A stretch of 64,000 bases of DNA, taken from contig NZ_PKRO01000003.1 in assembly GCF_002855495.1 (NCBI RefSeq), positions 123,428 through 187,427 of the forward strand, given 5' to 3'. Positions within the stretch are counted from its first letter, which is position 1, and every line of letters starts with the position of its first letter. The notes under the pieces were generated by a model that made no database searches, had not been told where the DNA came from, and worked only from the letters and a program-made list of their open reading frames with translations. Positions 8,310 through 17,270 of this stretch are shown here, one piece after another. The translations under genes were made by a program, and so were the position numbers. The DNA comes from Porphyrobacter sp. TH134 (GTDB lineage Bacteria; Pseudomonadota; Alphaproteobacteria; Sphingomonadales; Sphingomonadaceae).

Positions 8310-9305
8310 ATGATGAACCAACCCACCGGCCCGACCCTGCTCGGCTTTGACGTGATCGTGGTCGGCACGCTGCTGGCCGGGATGGCTGCCTTTGCCGTCA
8401 TGCTGGCGATTTATGCCGCGGTCACCATTCGCGATCCGATGGCCAAGCGCGTCAAGGCGCTGGAGGCCCGGCGCGAACAGCTCAAGGCGGGGATCGTCAC
8501 CTCCGCCACCAAAAAGCGCACCAGTCTGGTTCGCCGCACCGAGACGACCGACCGGGTCAAGGACAGCCTTGGCCGGCTCAACGTGCTGCAAGAAAGCCAG
8601 ATCAAGATCATCCAGCAAAAGATGGCCTACGCGGGTTACCGGAACAAGGAACTCGCGGTTCTGATCATCGGGATGCGCGCGATCCTGCCGCTGGTGCTGG
8701 GCGGGGTGCTGGGCGTGTTGATCTATGTCGTCGATTTCTGGCCCGACTGGGGCCCGATGATGCGCCTTGCCGTATTCGCTGGCAGTGTGCTGGTGGGTTA
8801 CAAGGGCCCGGAAGTCTATCTGTCGAACCAGGCGACCAAGCGCACCAAGGAAATCCAGAAAGGCCTGCCCGACGCGCTCGATCTGCTGGTGATCTGTGCG
8901 GAAGCCGGTCTCACCGTCGACGCCGCCTTCAACCGCGTCGCCCGGGAACTGGGCCGTGCCTATCCCGAACTGGGCGACGAATTCGCGCTCACCGCGATCG
9001 AACTGTCGTTCCTCAACGAACGGCGGCACGCTTTCAACAACCTCGCCTACCGCGTCAATCTGGAAGCGGTGAAGGGCGTGGTGACGACCATGATCCAGAC
9101 CGAACGCTACGGCACCCCGCTGGCATCAGCCCTGCGCGTGCTGTCTGCCGAATTCCGGAACGAACGCATGATGCGCGCCGAAGAAAAGGCGGCCCGCCTT
9201 CCGGCCATCATGACCGTTCCGCTCATCCTGTTCATCCTGCCGACGCTGTTTGTCGTCATTCTTGGCCCGGCAGCATGCTCGATCTCGGACAACCTCATCA
9301 AGTAG
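8310..9305 (+). CDS. tadC: Flp pilus inner-membrane platform protein TadC (T2SS F domain)
   Basis: A 331-residue partner of TadB with the same topology: an N-terminal helix (VIVVGTLLAGMAAFAVMLAIYA), a charged cytoplasmic linker, two membrane helices, and an F domain (LPDALDLLVICAEAGLTVDAAFNRVARELGRAYPELGDEF...RYGTPLASALRVLSAEFRNERMMRAEEKAARLP). It ends with a last helix (IMTVPLILFILPTLFVVILG). The pair forms the membrane platform for pilus extrusion. It lies 20 bp after tadB and is the last gene of this operon: a GC hairpin follows and the next gene is convergent. TadD (TPR) and TadE/F/G pseudopilin genes, which often follow, are not here. Confidence 0.92.
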   Translation: MMNQPTGPTLLGFDVIVVGTLLAGMAAFAVMLAIYAAVTIRDPMAKRVKALEARREQLKAGIVTSATKKRTSLVRRTETTDRVKDSLGRLNVLQESQIKIIQQKMAYAGYRNKELAVLIIGMRAILPLVLGGVLGVLIYVVDFWPDWGPMMRLAVFAGSVLVGYKGPEVYLSNQATKRTKEIQKGLPDALDLLVICAEAGLTVDAAFNRVARELGRAYPELGDEFALTAIELSFLNERRHAFNNLAYRVNLEAVKGVVTTMIQTERYGTPLASALRVLSAEFRNERMMRAEEKAARLPAIMTVPLILFILPTLFVVILGPAACSISDNLIK

Positions 9306-9334
9306 ACGCCAAAAGCTGCTGATGTGGCCGAGCG

Positions 9335-9370
9335 GGGCCGAAGCGGGGGCATGCCTCTGCTTCGGCCCTT
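9335..9370 (+). terminator. Hairpin after tadC, probable transcription terminator
   Basis: A perfect 10-bp stem (GGGCCGAAGC at 9335-9344 pairing with GCTTCGGCCC at 9359-9368) encloses a 14-nt loop and is followed by TTGCTAT. The T-tract is poor, so termination would be partial or factor-assisted. It sits between tadC and the convergent marR gene. Confidence 0.55.
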
Positions 9371-9387
9371 GCTATATCCGGGCGATG

Positions 9388-9847
9388 TCAGGCTTGCCCG
9401 GCGAGCCGCATTGCCCGCGCGCGCAGGCCCGCCAGCAGATGGCGCAGCGCCGCTTCTTCGCCCGGCGCGAGATCGGCGAGCAATTCGGCTTCGGTCGCGC
9501 GGGCCAACGGCATGACCTCGGCATGGATCGCCCTGCCCTCATCCGTCAATGCCAGCAGATGCGAACGGCCATCCTCCGAGTTGGGCACGCGGGCAATCAA
9601 CCCGCGCTCCTCCAGCACCCGGGCCGCGCGATTGACGGCCACCTTGTCCATCACCGTTGCCGCCGTCAGCGCGCGCTGGGTCAGCGATCCGCTGTCGCCC
9701 AGCACCGCCATCACCCGCCATTCGGGGATCTTGAGGCCGAAGCGCTTGCGATAGCGTGTGGCGATCAGGCTGCTGACCGCGTTCGAGGTGACCGAAAGCT
9801 GATAAGGCAGGAAGCCGGCCAGTTCCCCGCCTTCACCCTCGCCCCCT

Positions 9848-9855
<8 letters not shown>
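9388..9855 (-). CDS. MarR-family transcriptional regulator
   Basis: A 155-residue winged-helix protein. The MarR fold is visible: FLPYQLSVTSNAVSSLIATRYRKRFGLKIPEWRVMAVL, the recognition helix region LTQRALTAATVMDKVAVNRAARVLEERGLIARV, the wing NSEDGRSHLLALTDEGRAI, and a C-terminal dimerisation helix. It starts inside the end of the enoyl-CoA hydratase gene (ATGCCTGA overlap of 8 bp), so the two are co-transcribed and coupled. Neighbouring genes suggest that it responds to an acyl-CoA or aromatic-acid type ligand, but this is inference. An upstream extension to 9966 has no RBS and would lie wholly inside the neighbour. Confidence 0.88.
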
Positions 9856-10720
<865 letters not shown>

Positions 10721-10765
10721 GCGGAATCCCTCTCCTTGTGGGGCCTGTGATGCCATGCGCCGCGC

Positions 10766-10794
10766 AAAAGAAAACCCCCGCAAAAGCGAGGGTT
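10766..10794 (-). terminator. Rho-independent terminator after the short-chain dehydrogenase
   Basis: On the minus strand, AACCCTCGC and GCGGGGGTT form a 9-bp stem with one mismatch around a TTTT loop, followed by TTTTCTTTT. It lies about 30 bp after the dehydrogenase stop codon and before the enoyl-CoA hydratase start. Confidence 0.8.
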
Positions 10795-10823
10795 CTCCTT
10801 GTGTCGCAAAGGATGGGCTGCGC

Positions 10824-11609
10824 TTACCGCGGCGCCATCCGGATCGCGCCGTCAAGGCGCACGTCTTCGCCGTTGAAATAGCCGGTTTCGATCATGCACA
10901 TGGCGAGCTTGGCATATTCGGTCGGGATGCCGAGGCGCTTGGGAAACGGCACCGAAGCAGCGAGCGCATCGCGCACGTTCTGCGGCGCGGCGGCGAGCAG
11001 CGGGGTGTCAAAGATGCCCGGCAGGATGGTGTTGACGCGGATGCCCTCGTTCATGAGGTCGCGCGCGATGGGGAGAGTCATGCCGATCACGCCGGCCTTT
11101 GAGGCGGAATAGGCGGCCTGGCCGATCTGGCCATCTTCGCCTGCCACCGACGCGGTGTTCACGATCGCGCCGCGCTCGCCGAATTCGTCCAGCGGGTCGA
11201 GCGACAGCATCCCGGCTGCCGACTTGGCAATGCAGCGGAAGGTACCGATCAGATTGACCTGAATGACGAAATCGAACGCCGAGATGGGGAAGTGTTTGAT
11301 CGAGCCGTCTTCCTTGCTGCGGCTGGCGGTCTTGATCGCGTTGCCGATCCCGGCGCAGTTTACCAGAATGCGTTCCTGCCCGTGGGCTTCGCGGGCCTTG
11401 GCGAAACCGGCATCGACGTCTTCATCCTTGGTCACGTTGACAAGGCAGAATACGCCGCCGATTTCCGCCGCGAGCGCTTCGCCCTTTTCGGCGTTCATGT
11501 CGAAGATCGCGACCTTGGCGCCCTTGGCCGCCAGCGCGCGCGCGGTGGCTGCGCCGAGGCCCGAGGCACCGCCGGTGACAACGGCGGGGGTATTGGCTGA
11601 AACTTCCAT
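10824..11609 (-). CDS. Short-chain dehydrogenase, 3-hydroxyacyl-CoA dehydrogenase type 2-like
   Basis: A 261-residue classical SDR. The nucleotide-binding motif is TGGASGLG (residues 12-19), with NCAG (84-87) and the catalytic triad Ser154 (NTAS), Tyr167 and Lys171 (YSASK). Asp37 after beta-2 (IFDMNA) points to NAD(H) preference. The overall sequence ([31 protein letters not shown]...[17 protein letters not shown]) resembles the HSD17B10/3-hydroxyacyl-CoA dehydrogenase group, which fits the thiolase and enoyl-CoA hydratase beside it. The start at 11609 has an AGGAGA RBS; the frame upstream enters the intergenic repeat. It would oxidise a 3-hydroxyacyl-CoA in the cytoplasm. Confidence 0.88.
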   Translation of the reverse strand: MEVSANTPAVVTGGASGLGAATARALAAKGAKVAIFDMNAEKGEALAAEIGGVFCLVNVTKDEDVDAGFAKAREAHGQERILVNCAGIGNAIKTASRSKEDGSIKHFPISAFDFVIQVNLIGTFRCIAKSAAGMLSLDPLDEFGERGAIVNTASVAGEDGQIGQAAYSASKAGVIGMTLPIARDLMNEGIRVNTILPGIFDTPLLAAAPQNVRDALAASVPFPKRLGIPTEYAKLAMCMIETGYFNGEDVRLDGAIRMAPR

Positions 11610-11631
11610 TGCAATTCTCCTAGAACAAAAT

Positions 11632-11726
11632 CCGTTCGCCCTGAGCTTGTCGAAGGGCCGCACTTTCTTCCGTTCCGCAACCTCCGAAAGAAGGACGGTG
11701 CCTCGACAAGCTCAGCACGAACGGTT
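11632..11726. repeat. REP-like inverted repeat pair (sphingomonad intergenic repeat)
   Basis: Two arms of about 25 bp face each other: 11632-11656 containing CTGAGCTTGTCGAAGG and 11700-11724 containing CTCGACAAGCTCAGCACGAA, matching over roughly 22 of 25 positions after reverse complementation. A weaker nested inverted repeat lies between them. The core (GAGCTTGTCGA) is a motif I recognise as widely repeated between genes in Sphingomonadales genomes. It lies between thiolase and dehydrogenase genes of the same strand and may form an mRNA-stabilising or attenuating hairpin. Confidence 0.75.
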
Positions 11727-11740
11727 GATTATGCCTGAAC

Positions 11741-12910
11741 TCAAAGACGCTCGATAATGGTCACGTTGGCGACGCCGCCGCCTTCGCACATGGTCTGGAG
11801 GCCATACTTCTTGCCCTGACGGTGCAGGGCGTGAACCAGCGTCGCCATCAGCTTGGTGCCCGAAGCGCCCAGCGGATGGCCGAGCGCAATCGCGCCGCCA
11901 TGGACATTGAGCCGCGCCGGATCGGCTCCGGTGTGCTTGAGCCATGCGAGCGGCACGGACGCAAATGCCTCGTTGACCTCGTAAAGATCGATGTCGTCGA
12001 TGGTCAGGCCAGCCCGCTGAAGCGCCCGGTCGGTCGCGAACAGCGGCTCTTCCAGCATGATGACCGGATCGCCAGCGGTCACCGTCAGGTTGTGGATACG
12101 CGCCAGCGGAGTCAGGCCGTGGGCCTTCAGCGCCGCCTCGCTGACCACCAGAACAGCGGACGACCCATCGCAAATCTGGCTGGCCGAGGCCGCCGTCAGC
12201 GCACCATCAGGGCTGATCAGCTTGACGCCTGCGATGCCTTCCAGCGTCGCGTCAAACCGGATGCCTTCGTCGATCGTGTGCATCGCCGGGCCTTCGGGCG
12301 TGGTGATCGCCACCGGCACGATTTCGCGGCCAAAGGCATCCGCGTTGGTTGCGGCAATCGCCTTTTGGTGGCTGTCATAGGCGAACCGGTCGAGATCATC
12401 CTTGGTGAAGCCGTGCTTTTGCACGATCATCTCGGCGCCCATGAACTGGCTGAAATTGATGCCGGGGAACTTGGCTTCGATCCCGTCGGCCTTGCTGTAG
12501 AGGCCTTCCTTCATGTGGAGCGTGACATTGGAGCCCATCGGCACGCGGGTCATGCTTTCAACGCCGCTGGCGATAACCACATCCTGCGTGCCGCTCATCA
12601 CGGCCTGCGCGGCGAATTGGATCGCCTGCTGGGATGAGCCGCACTGGCGGTCAATCGTCACCGCCGGGGTCGATTGCGGCAGCAGCTTGCTGGCCAGCAC
12701 GCCCATGCGGCCAATCTGCATCGCCTGCTCGCCTGCCTGACTGACACAGCCCGTCACCACATCGTCAATCGCCTTGGGGTCAATCCCGCTGCGTTCGACG
12801 ATGGCATCCAGCGAATGGGCCAGCAGGTCCACCGGGTGCACCCCGGCCAACCGCCCGCCGCGGCGGCCACCGGCCGTGCGGACGGCCTCGACAATATAGG
12901 CTGTGGTCAT
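11741..12910 (-). CDS. Acetyl-CoA C-acyltransferase (thiolase)
   Basis: A 389-residue thiolase with the full catalytic set: nucleophile Cys90 in IDRQCGSSQQA, His345 in GGAIALGHPLGASG and Cys375 in CEGGGVANVT, plus the family NEAFA motif (EVNEAFASVPL). It catalyses thiolytic cleavage of 3-ketoacyl-CoA or, in reverse, condensation of two acyl-CoAs. The start ATG at 12910 is preceded by GGAGGAGAGAG on the minus strand, a strong RBS; the open frame upstream is not supported. It is the promoter-proximal gene of the beta-oxidation-like set (thiolase, dehydrogenase, enoyl-CoA hydratase, MarR). Degradative versus biosynthetic use is undetermined. Confidence 0.92.
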   Translation of the reverse strand: MTTAYIVEAVRTAGGRRGGRLAGVHPVDLLAHSLDAIVERSGIDPKAIDDVVTGCVSQAGEQAMQIGRMGVLASKLLPQSTPAVTIDRQCGSSQQAIQFAAQAVMSGTQDVVIASGVESMTRVPMGSNVTLHMKEGLYSKADGIEAKFPGINFSQFMGAEMIVQKHGFTKDDLDRFAYDSHQKAIAATNADAFGREIVPVAITTPEGPAMHTIDEGIRFDATLEGIAGVKLISPDGALTAASASQICDGSSAVLVVSEAALKAHGLTPLARIHNLTVTAGDPVIMLEEPLFATDRALQRAGLTIDDIDLYEVNEAFASVPLAWLKHTGADPARLNVHGGAIALGHPLGASGTKLMATLVHALHRQGKKYGLQTMCEGGGVANVTIIERL

Positions 12911-13253
12911 GTCTCTCTCCTCCGTGAGGCCCCGATCGAGGGCCGCGCGCGGCGCATAATCAGTTTCGCTTCGCCACTCGCTTATCGGAAAGCGCCTATT
13001 GAAGGCCATGACGCAAATCAAGCGGGCAATGGCGAAAGGACACCAAACCGCTGGCCCGAGCATCACCTTCCAACTGTTGCAGAAGCGTAACAGGTGCGGC
13101 GCAAGCGCACCTGCGACGGGCATTTGCATTTGCACTGCCGAGAGCCATGGACCATCCCAGCACCAGTAAAGGGCTTGGCCGGAATCCTTATCGCCCGCCC
13201 TTCACGCCAAATCTGGCAAAAGACCTGGTTCAACCCAAAGGAGCAAGACCACC
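12911..13253. other. Intergenic region between divergent thiolase and TonB receptor genes
   Basis: No gene is seen in these 343 bases. The region must hold the thiolase promoter (minus strand) and the receptor promoter (plus strand). A hairpin with 8-bp arms (CAGGTGCG at 13091-13098 and CGCACCTG at 13106-13113) lies in the receptor leader. I could not pick convincing -35/-10 boxes. The receptor RBS (AAGGAG) is at about 13239. Confidence 0.5.
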
Positions 13254-16200
13254 ATGAAGAAGCTTTCGCTTCTCAAGGCCGGTGCGGCAACTGCCGTAAT
13301 CGCCCTGACAGTCTCCACCCCTGCCTTCGCGCAGGACGCTGCTGCGCAGACCGAAGAAACCGTTGCTGCCGAAGCTGAAGCTGAGCCTTCATCTGTGATT
13401 ACGGTGACCGGATCGCGTATTGCGCGTCCCGAGCTTGAAGGTGCAGCACCGCTCATCGCCGTAGTGGGTTCAGAGCAGATCGAGCGCCGCGGCTTCATCA
13501 ACGTGGCTCAGGCACTGAACGAAATCCCCGGCTTCGGCACTCCGGTGTCGAGCGCTGGCGATCAGTCAAGCTACTCGGTCGGTCAAAACTTCGTGAATCT
13601 GTTCGGCATCGGCAGTCAGCGCACCCTGACGCTGGTCAATGGGCGCCGCTTCGTATCGTCGAACACGGCTTCTAATTTTGGTGGTGCGGCGGCTGGTCTT
13701 CAGGTCGATCTCAACGTGATCCCCGTGAGCCTGATTGATCGCGTCGACGTGCTGGCCGTCAAAGGTGCCACCACCTACGGCTCCGACGCGATTGCGGGAA
13801 CCGTCAACTTAATCCTTAAGGACGACTTTGAAGGCCTCGAAGCCACGGGTCAGCAGGGCATCTACCAAGCGGGCGACGGCGAAAGCACTTTCGGCAGCAT
13901 CACTGCCGGTGGAAACTTCGCCGATGGCCGGGGCAACATCGCGGCTAACTTCGAATACGCAAATCAGAAAGGCGTGCTTACCAATAGCCGCGCGCTCGGC
14001 CGCCAGGCGATTTTCCGCGACAGCGAAGACCTTGTGATCAGCCCGGACCGCATCTTTTTGCTCACCGGTGGCGGCCTTCCCACCCGCGGTGCCGGTCTGG
14101 TTGATGGCGGCTACATCACAACCGTCTTTGGCCTACCTGAAGGCGGCTTCCGAAACGCCGCCGGCAACTTCGTCCAGTTCAACAACCAGGGCCAGCTTGT
14201 CGATTACGATATCGGCGACACTTCGGACGGCAACCTAGTTCGCGGCAATGGCGGTGACGGGCTTGACCTCAATCGGGCCGGGCAGTTGCTTTCGGACCTG
14301 GAGCGTTACTCGCTGTTTGCGATCGGCCACTATGACGTGACGGACAACATCAGCTTCTTCTTCGAGGGCAACTACGCCAGCACGAGGTCGACGGAACTGG
14401 CCAATCAGCCGGTTTACCAGTCAGCCCTGTTCAGCGGCGACAGCCTTGGTTTGGGCGTGAACCTTTCGAACCCGTTCCTTACCGATCAGGCCCGTTCGGT
14501 CCTGCTGCGTCCGGGTAACCTTGCGGATGCCGCTGGCAACCAGATCCTGAACGTCGACACCGATGGCGACGGCGTAAACGACGACACGCAGTTCTTTTTG
14601 CAGCGCGCAGGTTTCGACCTGCTCGGTGGTTCCGCGCCTGACTTCCAGCAGCTCGACCTGTTCCGCATCGTCGGCGGCTTTAAGGGCGACTTTGAAGTGG
14701 GTGGTGGCCGCAACTGGAACTGGAACGCTTCCTACTCCTTCGGTCGTTCGCAGGCGATTTCGTCATCGCGTTCGCTGGTACAGGCCAACTTCCTGAACGC
14801 GGTCGATGTGGTCACCGATCCCGCCACCGGCAATCCCGTATGCCGCGTGACGCTGAACCCGCCCACCGCCCCCGGTACTGGGGTCGGCACCCCTGCCCAG
14901 CCGAACTCGGTCACAGCCTGTGTTCCGCTGAACCTTTTTGGTGAAGGCGTCGCTTCGCGGGAGGCAATCGATTTCGTCACCACGACAATTCTTGCTGAAT
15001 CGTCCAACCAGCAGAACATCTTCAACGCCAACCTCGGGGGCGGGCTGTTCGATCTGTTTGACAATGAAGTAGGTTTCAACGTCGGCTACGAAAACCGCCG
15101 CGAACGGCAGACCTTTACGCCAGATGGGTTCCAGCAGCAGGGTCTAGGCCGCACCACGCCAATTACACCAGTAGATGGCAGCTTCTCGACCAACGAGTTT
15201 TTCGCAGAAGTACTCGTGCCGATCATCACACCTGGGAACGACAGCTTCGTTCATCGCCTAGAGTTCGATGGTTCATTCCGTTACATCGACAACTCGATCG
15301 CAGGATCGGGTGAAGTCTGGTCGGTGGGCACACAGTTCGCTCCAGTCGCGGACTTGACGTTCCGTGGCAGCTATACCGAATCGGTGCGTGCCCCGGCGAT
15401 CACTGAACTGTTTCTGGGCCAGTCACAGCTCTTCTCCTTTGCGGATGACCCGTGCGATCCGGACTTCATCGACGATGGCAACAATCCGGCTCGCCGCCTC
15501 GCCAACTGCCAAGCTGACGGTCTTCCCGTAGGCTTCGATTCGCAGATTGACGATGCGTCGCAGGAAATCTCTACCTCAGGAAACCCCAACCTGCTCAACG
15601 AAGAATCGAAGTCTTGGACGGTCGGTGCGATCTTGCAGCCCCGCTTCATCCCTGGCCTCTCGCTGGCGGTGGACTGGGTGGACATCGAATTGACCAATGC
15701 CATTGTTCAACTCGACCTGACCTCGGTACTGCGAGCTTGCTACGACAACGAGGACTTTCCGAACGCAATCCTCCCGGATGGCCAGAACGCCTGCGACCTG
15801 TTTCAGCGGGATAGCAACTTCCAGATCATTGGGGCACAGACCGGACAGGCCAACGCCGGTTCGTTTGACTTCGCCGGCCTTCAGGCGACCCTGCAATACA
15901 ACTTTGATCTGGCAGGTCTGTTTGGCGGCGAAGGCGATTTGGGCAACTTGAACCTGCTCGGTCGTTACTTCTACACCGACACCAACCGCTTTGTGGTCGT
16001 CGGCGTGCCAGACGACAACGCTGGCGAGATCGGCAACTTCAAGCACTCGTTCAATGGTCAGGTTGTCTACACCAAGGACAACTTCCAGTTCGCGCTGACC
16101 GGCAACTACCTGTCGGGTGCTTCGTTCGACCTAGAAGAAGATCAGTCGGCCCCCTTCGCCAAGGTCGGCGATTACCTGGTGTTCGACGCCACCCTCGGCG

Positions 16201-16346
16201 TCGATGTGAGCGACAAGGTCTCGCTGGGCTTCACCGTGAACAACCTGTTCGAGGAAGAGCCCCCGTTCCCGAGCCGCGATCCGGCTCAGTACGGTCAGGG
16301 CATGCTCGGTCGGGAATTCCTGTTCCGCATCACCACGCGCATGTAA
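13254..16346 (+). CDS. TonB-dependent receptor, large (1030 aa)
   Basis: An outer-membrane, TonB-gated transporter. The signal peptide MKKLSLLKAGAATAVIALTV...AFA is followed by a TonB-box-like SSVITVTGSRI at about residue 46 and the plug domain (IAVVGSEQIERRGFINVAQALNEIPGFG, NGRRFVSSN, IDRVDVLAVKGATTYGSDAIAGTVNLILKDDF). A 22-strand type barrel follows, with SYTESVRAPAITELF and the C-terminal signature NNLFEEEPPFPSRD...REFLFRITTRM ending in aromatic/hydrophobic residues. At 1030 residues it belongs to the large group common in sphingomonads, used for oligosaccharides, peptides or siderophores; the ligand is unknown. The start has an AAGGAGCAAG RBS and a strong terminator follows. Codon choice and GC are slightly lower than in the neighbours, as is typical for barrel proteins. 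Confidence 0.93.
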   Translation: MKKLSLLKAGAATAVIALTVSTPAFAQDAAAQTEETVAAEAEAEPSSVITVTGSRIARPELEGAAPLIAVVGSEQIERRGFINVAQALNEIPGFGTPVSSAGDQSSYSVGQNFVNLFGIGSQRTLTLVNGRRFVSSNTASNFGGAAAGLQVDLNVIPVSLIDRVDVLAVKGATTYGSDAIAGTVNLILKDDFEGLEATGQQGIYQAGDGESTFGSITAGGNFADGRGNIAANFEYANQKGVLTNSRALGRQAIFRDSEDLVISPDRIFLLTGGGLPTRGAGLVDGGYITTVFGLPEGGFRNAAGNFVQFNNQGQLVDYDIGDTSDGNLVRGNGGDGLDLNRAGQLLSDLERYSLFAIGHYDVTDNISFFFEGNYASTRSTELANQPVYQSALFSGDSLGLGVNLSNPFLTDQARSVLLRPGNLADAAGNQILNVDTDGDGVNDDTQFFLQRAGFDLLGGSAPDFQQLDLFRIVGGFKGDFEVGGGRNWNWNASYSFGRSQAISSSRSLVQANFLNAVDVVTDPATGNPVCRVTLNPPTAPGTGVGTPAQPNSVTACVPLNLFGEGVASREAIDFVTTTILAESSNQQNIFNANLGGGLFDLFDNEVGFNVGYENRRERQTFTPDGFQQQGLGRTTPITPVDGSFSTNEFFAEVLVPIITPGNDSFVHRLEFDGSFRYIDNSIAGSGEVWSVGTQFAPVADLTFRGSYTESVRAPAITELFLGQSQLFSFADDPCDPDFIDDGNNPARRLANCQADGLPVGFDSQIDDASQEISTSGNPNLLNEESKSWTVGAILQPRFIPGLSLAVDWVDIELTNAIVQLDLTSVLRACYDNEDFPNAILPDGQNACDLFQRDSNFQIIGAQTGQANAGSFDFAGLQATLQYNFDLAGLFGGEGDLGNLNLLGRYFYTDTNRFVVVGVPDDNAGEIGNFKHSFNGQVVYTKDNFQFALTGNYLSGASFDLEEDQSAPFAKVGDYLVFDATLGVDVSDKVSLGFTVNNLFEEEPPFPSRDPAQYGQGMLGREFLFRITTRM

Positions 16347-16362
16347 TCAACCTGCGAATATC

Positions 16363-16398
16363 CAAGAAAAGGGGGGGCCTCGGCTCCCCCTTTTTTTT
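16363..16398 (+). terminator. Strong rho-independent terminator after the TonB receptor gene
   Basis: AAAAGGGGGGG and CCCCCTTTT arms around a short CCTCGGCT loop are followed by eight Ts in all. The sequence also reads as a terminator on the minus strand (A-tract on the other side) and may serve the convergent 16574-17188 gene. Confidence 0.85.
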
Positions 16399-16573
16399 GC
16401 GTTGCACAGGGCCTTGCGACACTCCTGGCGCTGCGCAGGTCATCGTTCCGACGATGAGGAGCGGGCTTGGTTCTGTGCCCGCAGCGCGCAGTTGCGCCCA
16501 TGCAGGCGCAAGTCGGCATCCCCCGCTCTCACGGGGTCAACCTTCCATCAGTACGAGAATACCGGGCAGCGCC

Positions 16574-17188
16574 TCAGCGCATGCGGGTGACGCCGAGGAA
16601 ACCCGTCTTGTCGGCAAAGGTCATCCGGAAACCACCGGACCAGATCTTGTTGATCTCGGCCTTCCAACCCGCCTTCACCCGCCCGCGAAACGACTTGTTG
16701 GACGTTGACCGCCACATCTGTCCGTTTTCGAGGATGATCACATGGTTGCCCAAGCCATCTGTCAGGACTTCCGCCACCACTGAGATGACCTTGGTGTCGT
16801 TGGCAGTGTCAGCCGCCGCAGTGGCTGCGACCGGAGGGGATGAAGGCGCGGGCGCCGGCGCGCCAACAGGGACAGCGGCGCTGGCAAGCGCGCTTGAGGT
16901 CACAGGCAAGGGGTTAGCCTTGGCCCGGTCTTCGCGCTCGCGCAGCTGCTTGGGCGTCAGGCCGAAAGCCTCCGCCTCAACCCTGCGCTCGGTCTCGGCC
17001 CGCTCAGCGATGACCGCGGTCTCGCTCGCATAGGTGCGGTCAAAACACGCCAACCGTTCGCGGTCATCGGTCATCTGGGCGCAGGCCGCATAAATGCTTT
17101 CGCGCGGGGTTTGCGCGCCGGCACCGGCGGCGCTCAGGAGAAGGCCAAGGCCGACAGCGGCTCTTGCAGATGATCCGGCAATGCTCAT
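16574..17188 (-). CDS. Exported protein of unknown function with a Cys pair motif
   Basis: A 204-residue product with a signal peptide (ARAAVGLGLLLSAAGAGAQ). The mature N-terminus has YAACAQMTDDRERLACFDRTY, a C-x11-C pattern of the 'C..I.dd..RLaCyD' type found at the start of several small periplasmic proteins. A long charged then Ala/Pro-rich linker (residues ~60-130) leads to a C-terminal beta-rich domain (VISVVAEVLTDGLGNHVIILENGQMWRSTSNKSFRGRVKAGWKAEINKI) that ends FLGVTRMR. I do not recognise a named function. It is 82 bp downstream of the TPR/2OG-oxygenase gene on the same strand and convergent with the first TonB receptor. A role in envelope homeostasis is only a guess. Confidence 0.75.
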   Translation of the reverse strand: MSIAGSSARAAVGLGLLLSAAGAGAQTPRESIYAACAQMTDDRERLACFDRTYASETAVIAERAETERRVEAEAFGLTPKQLREREDRAKANPLPVTSSALASAAVPVGAPAPAPSSPPVAATAAADTANDTKVISVVAEVLTDGLGNHVIILENGQMWRSTSNKSFRGRVKAGWKAEINKIWSGGFRMTFADKTGFLGVTRMR

Positions 17189-17270
17189 GAGCCAACTATG
17201 ATATCGGAGAGCACTTGTGGCAAGATGGGAATATCGGGGCGCTCTGGCCGCAGCACAGCCGCGCGCGGCG

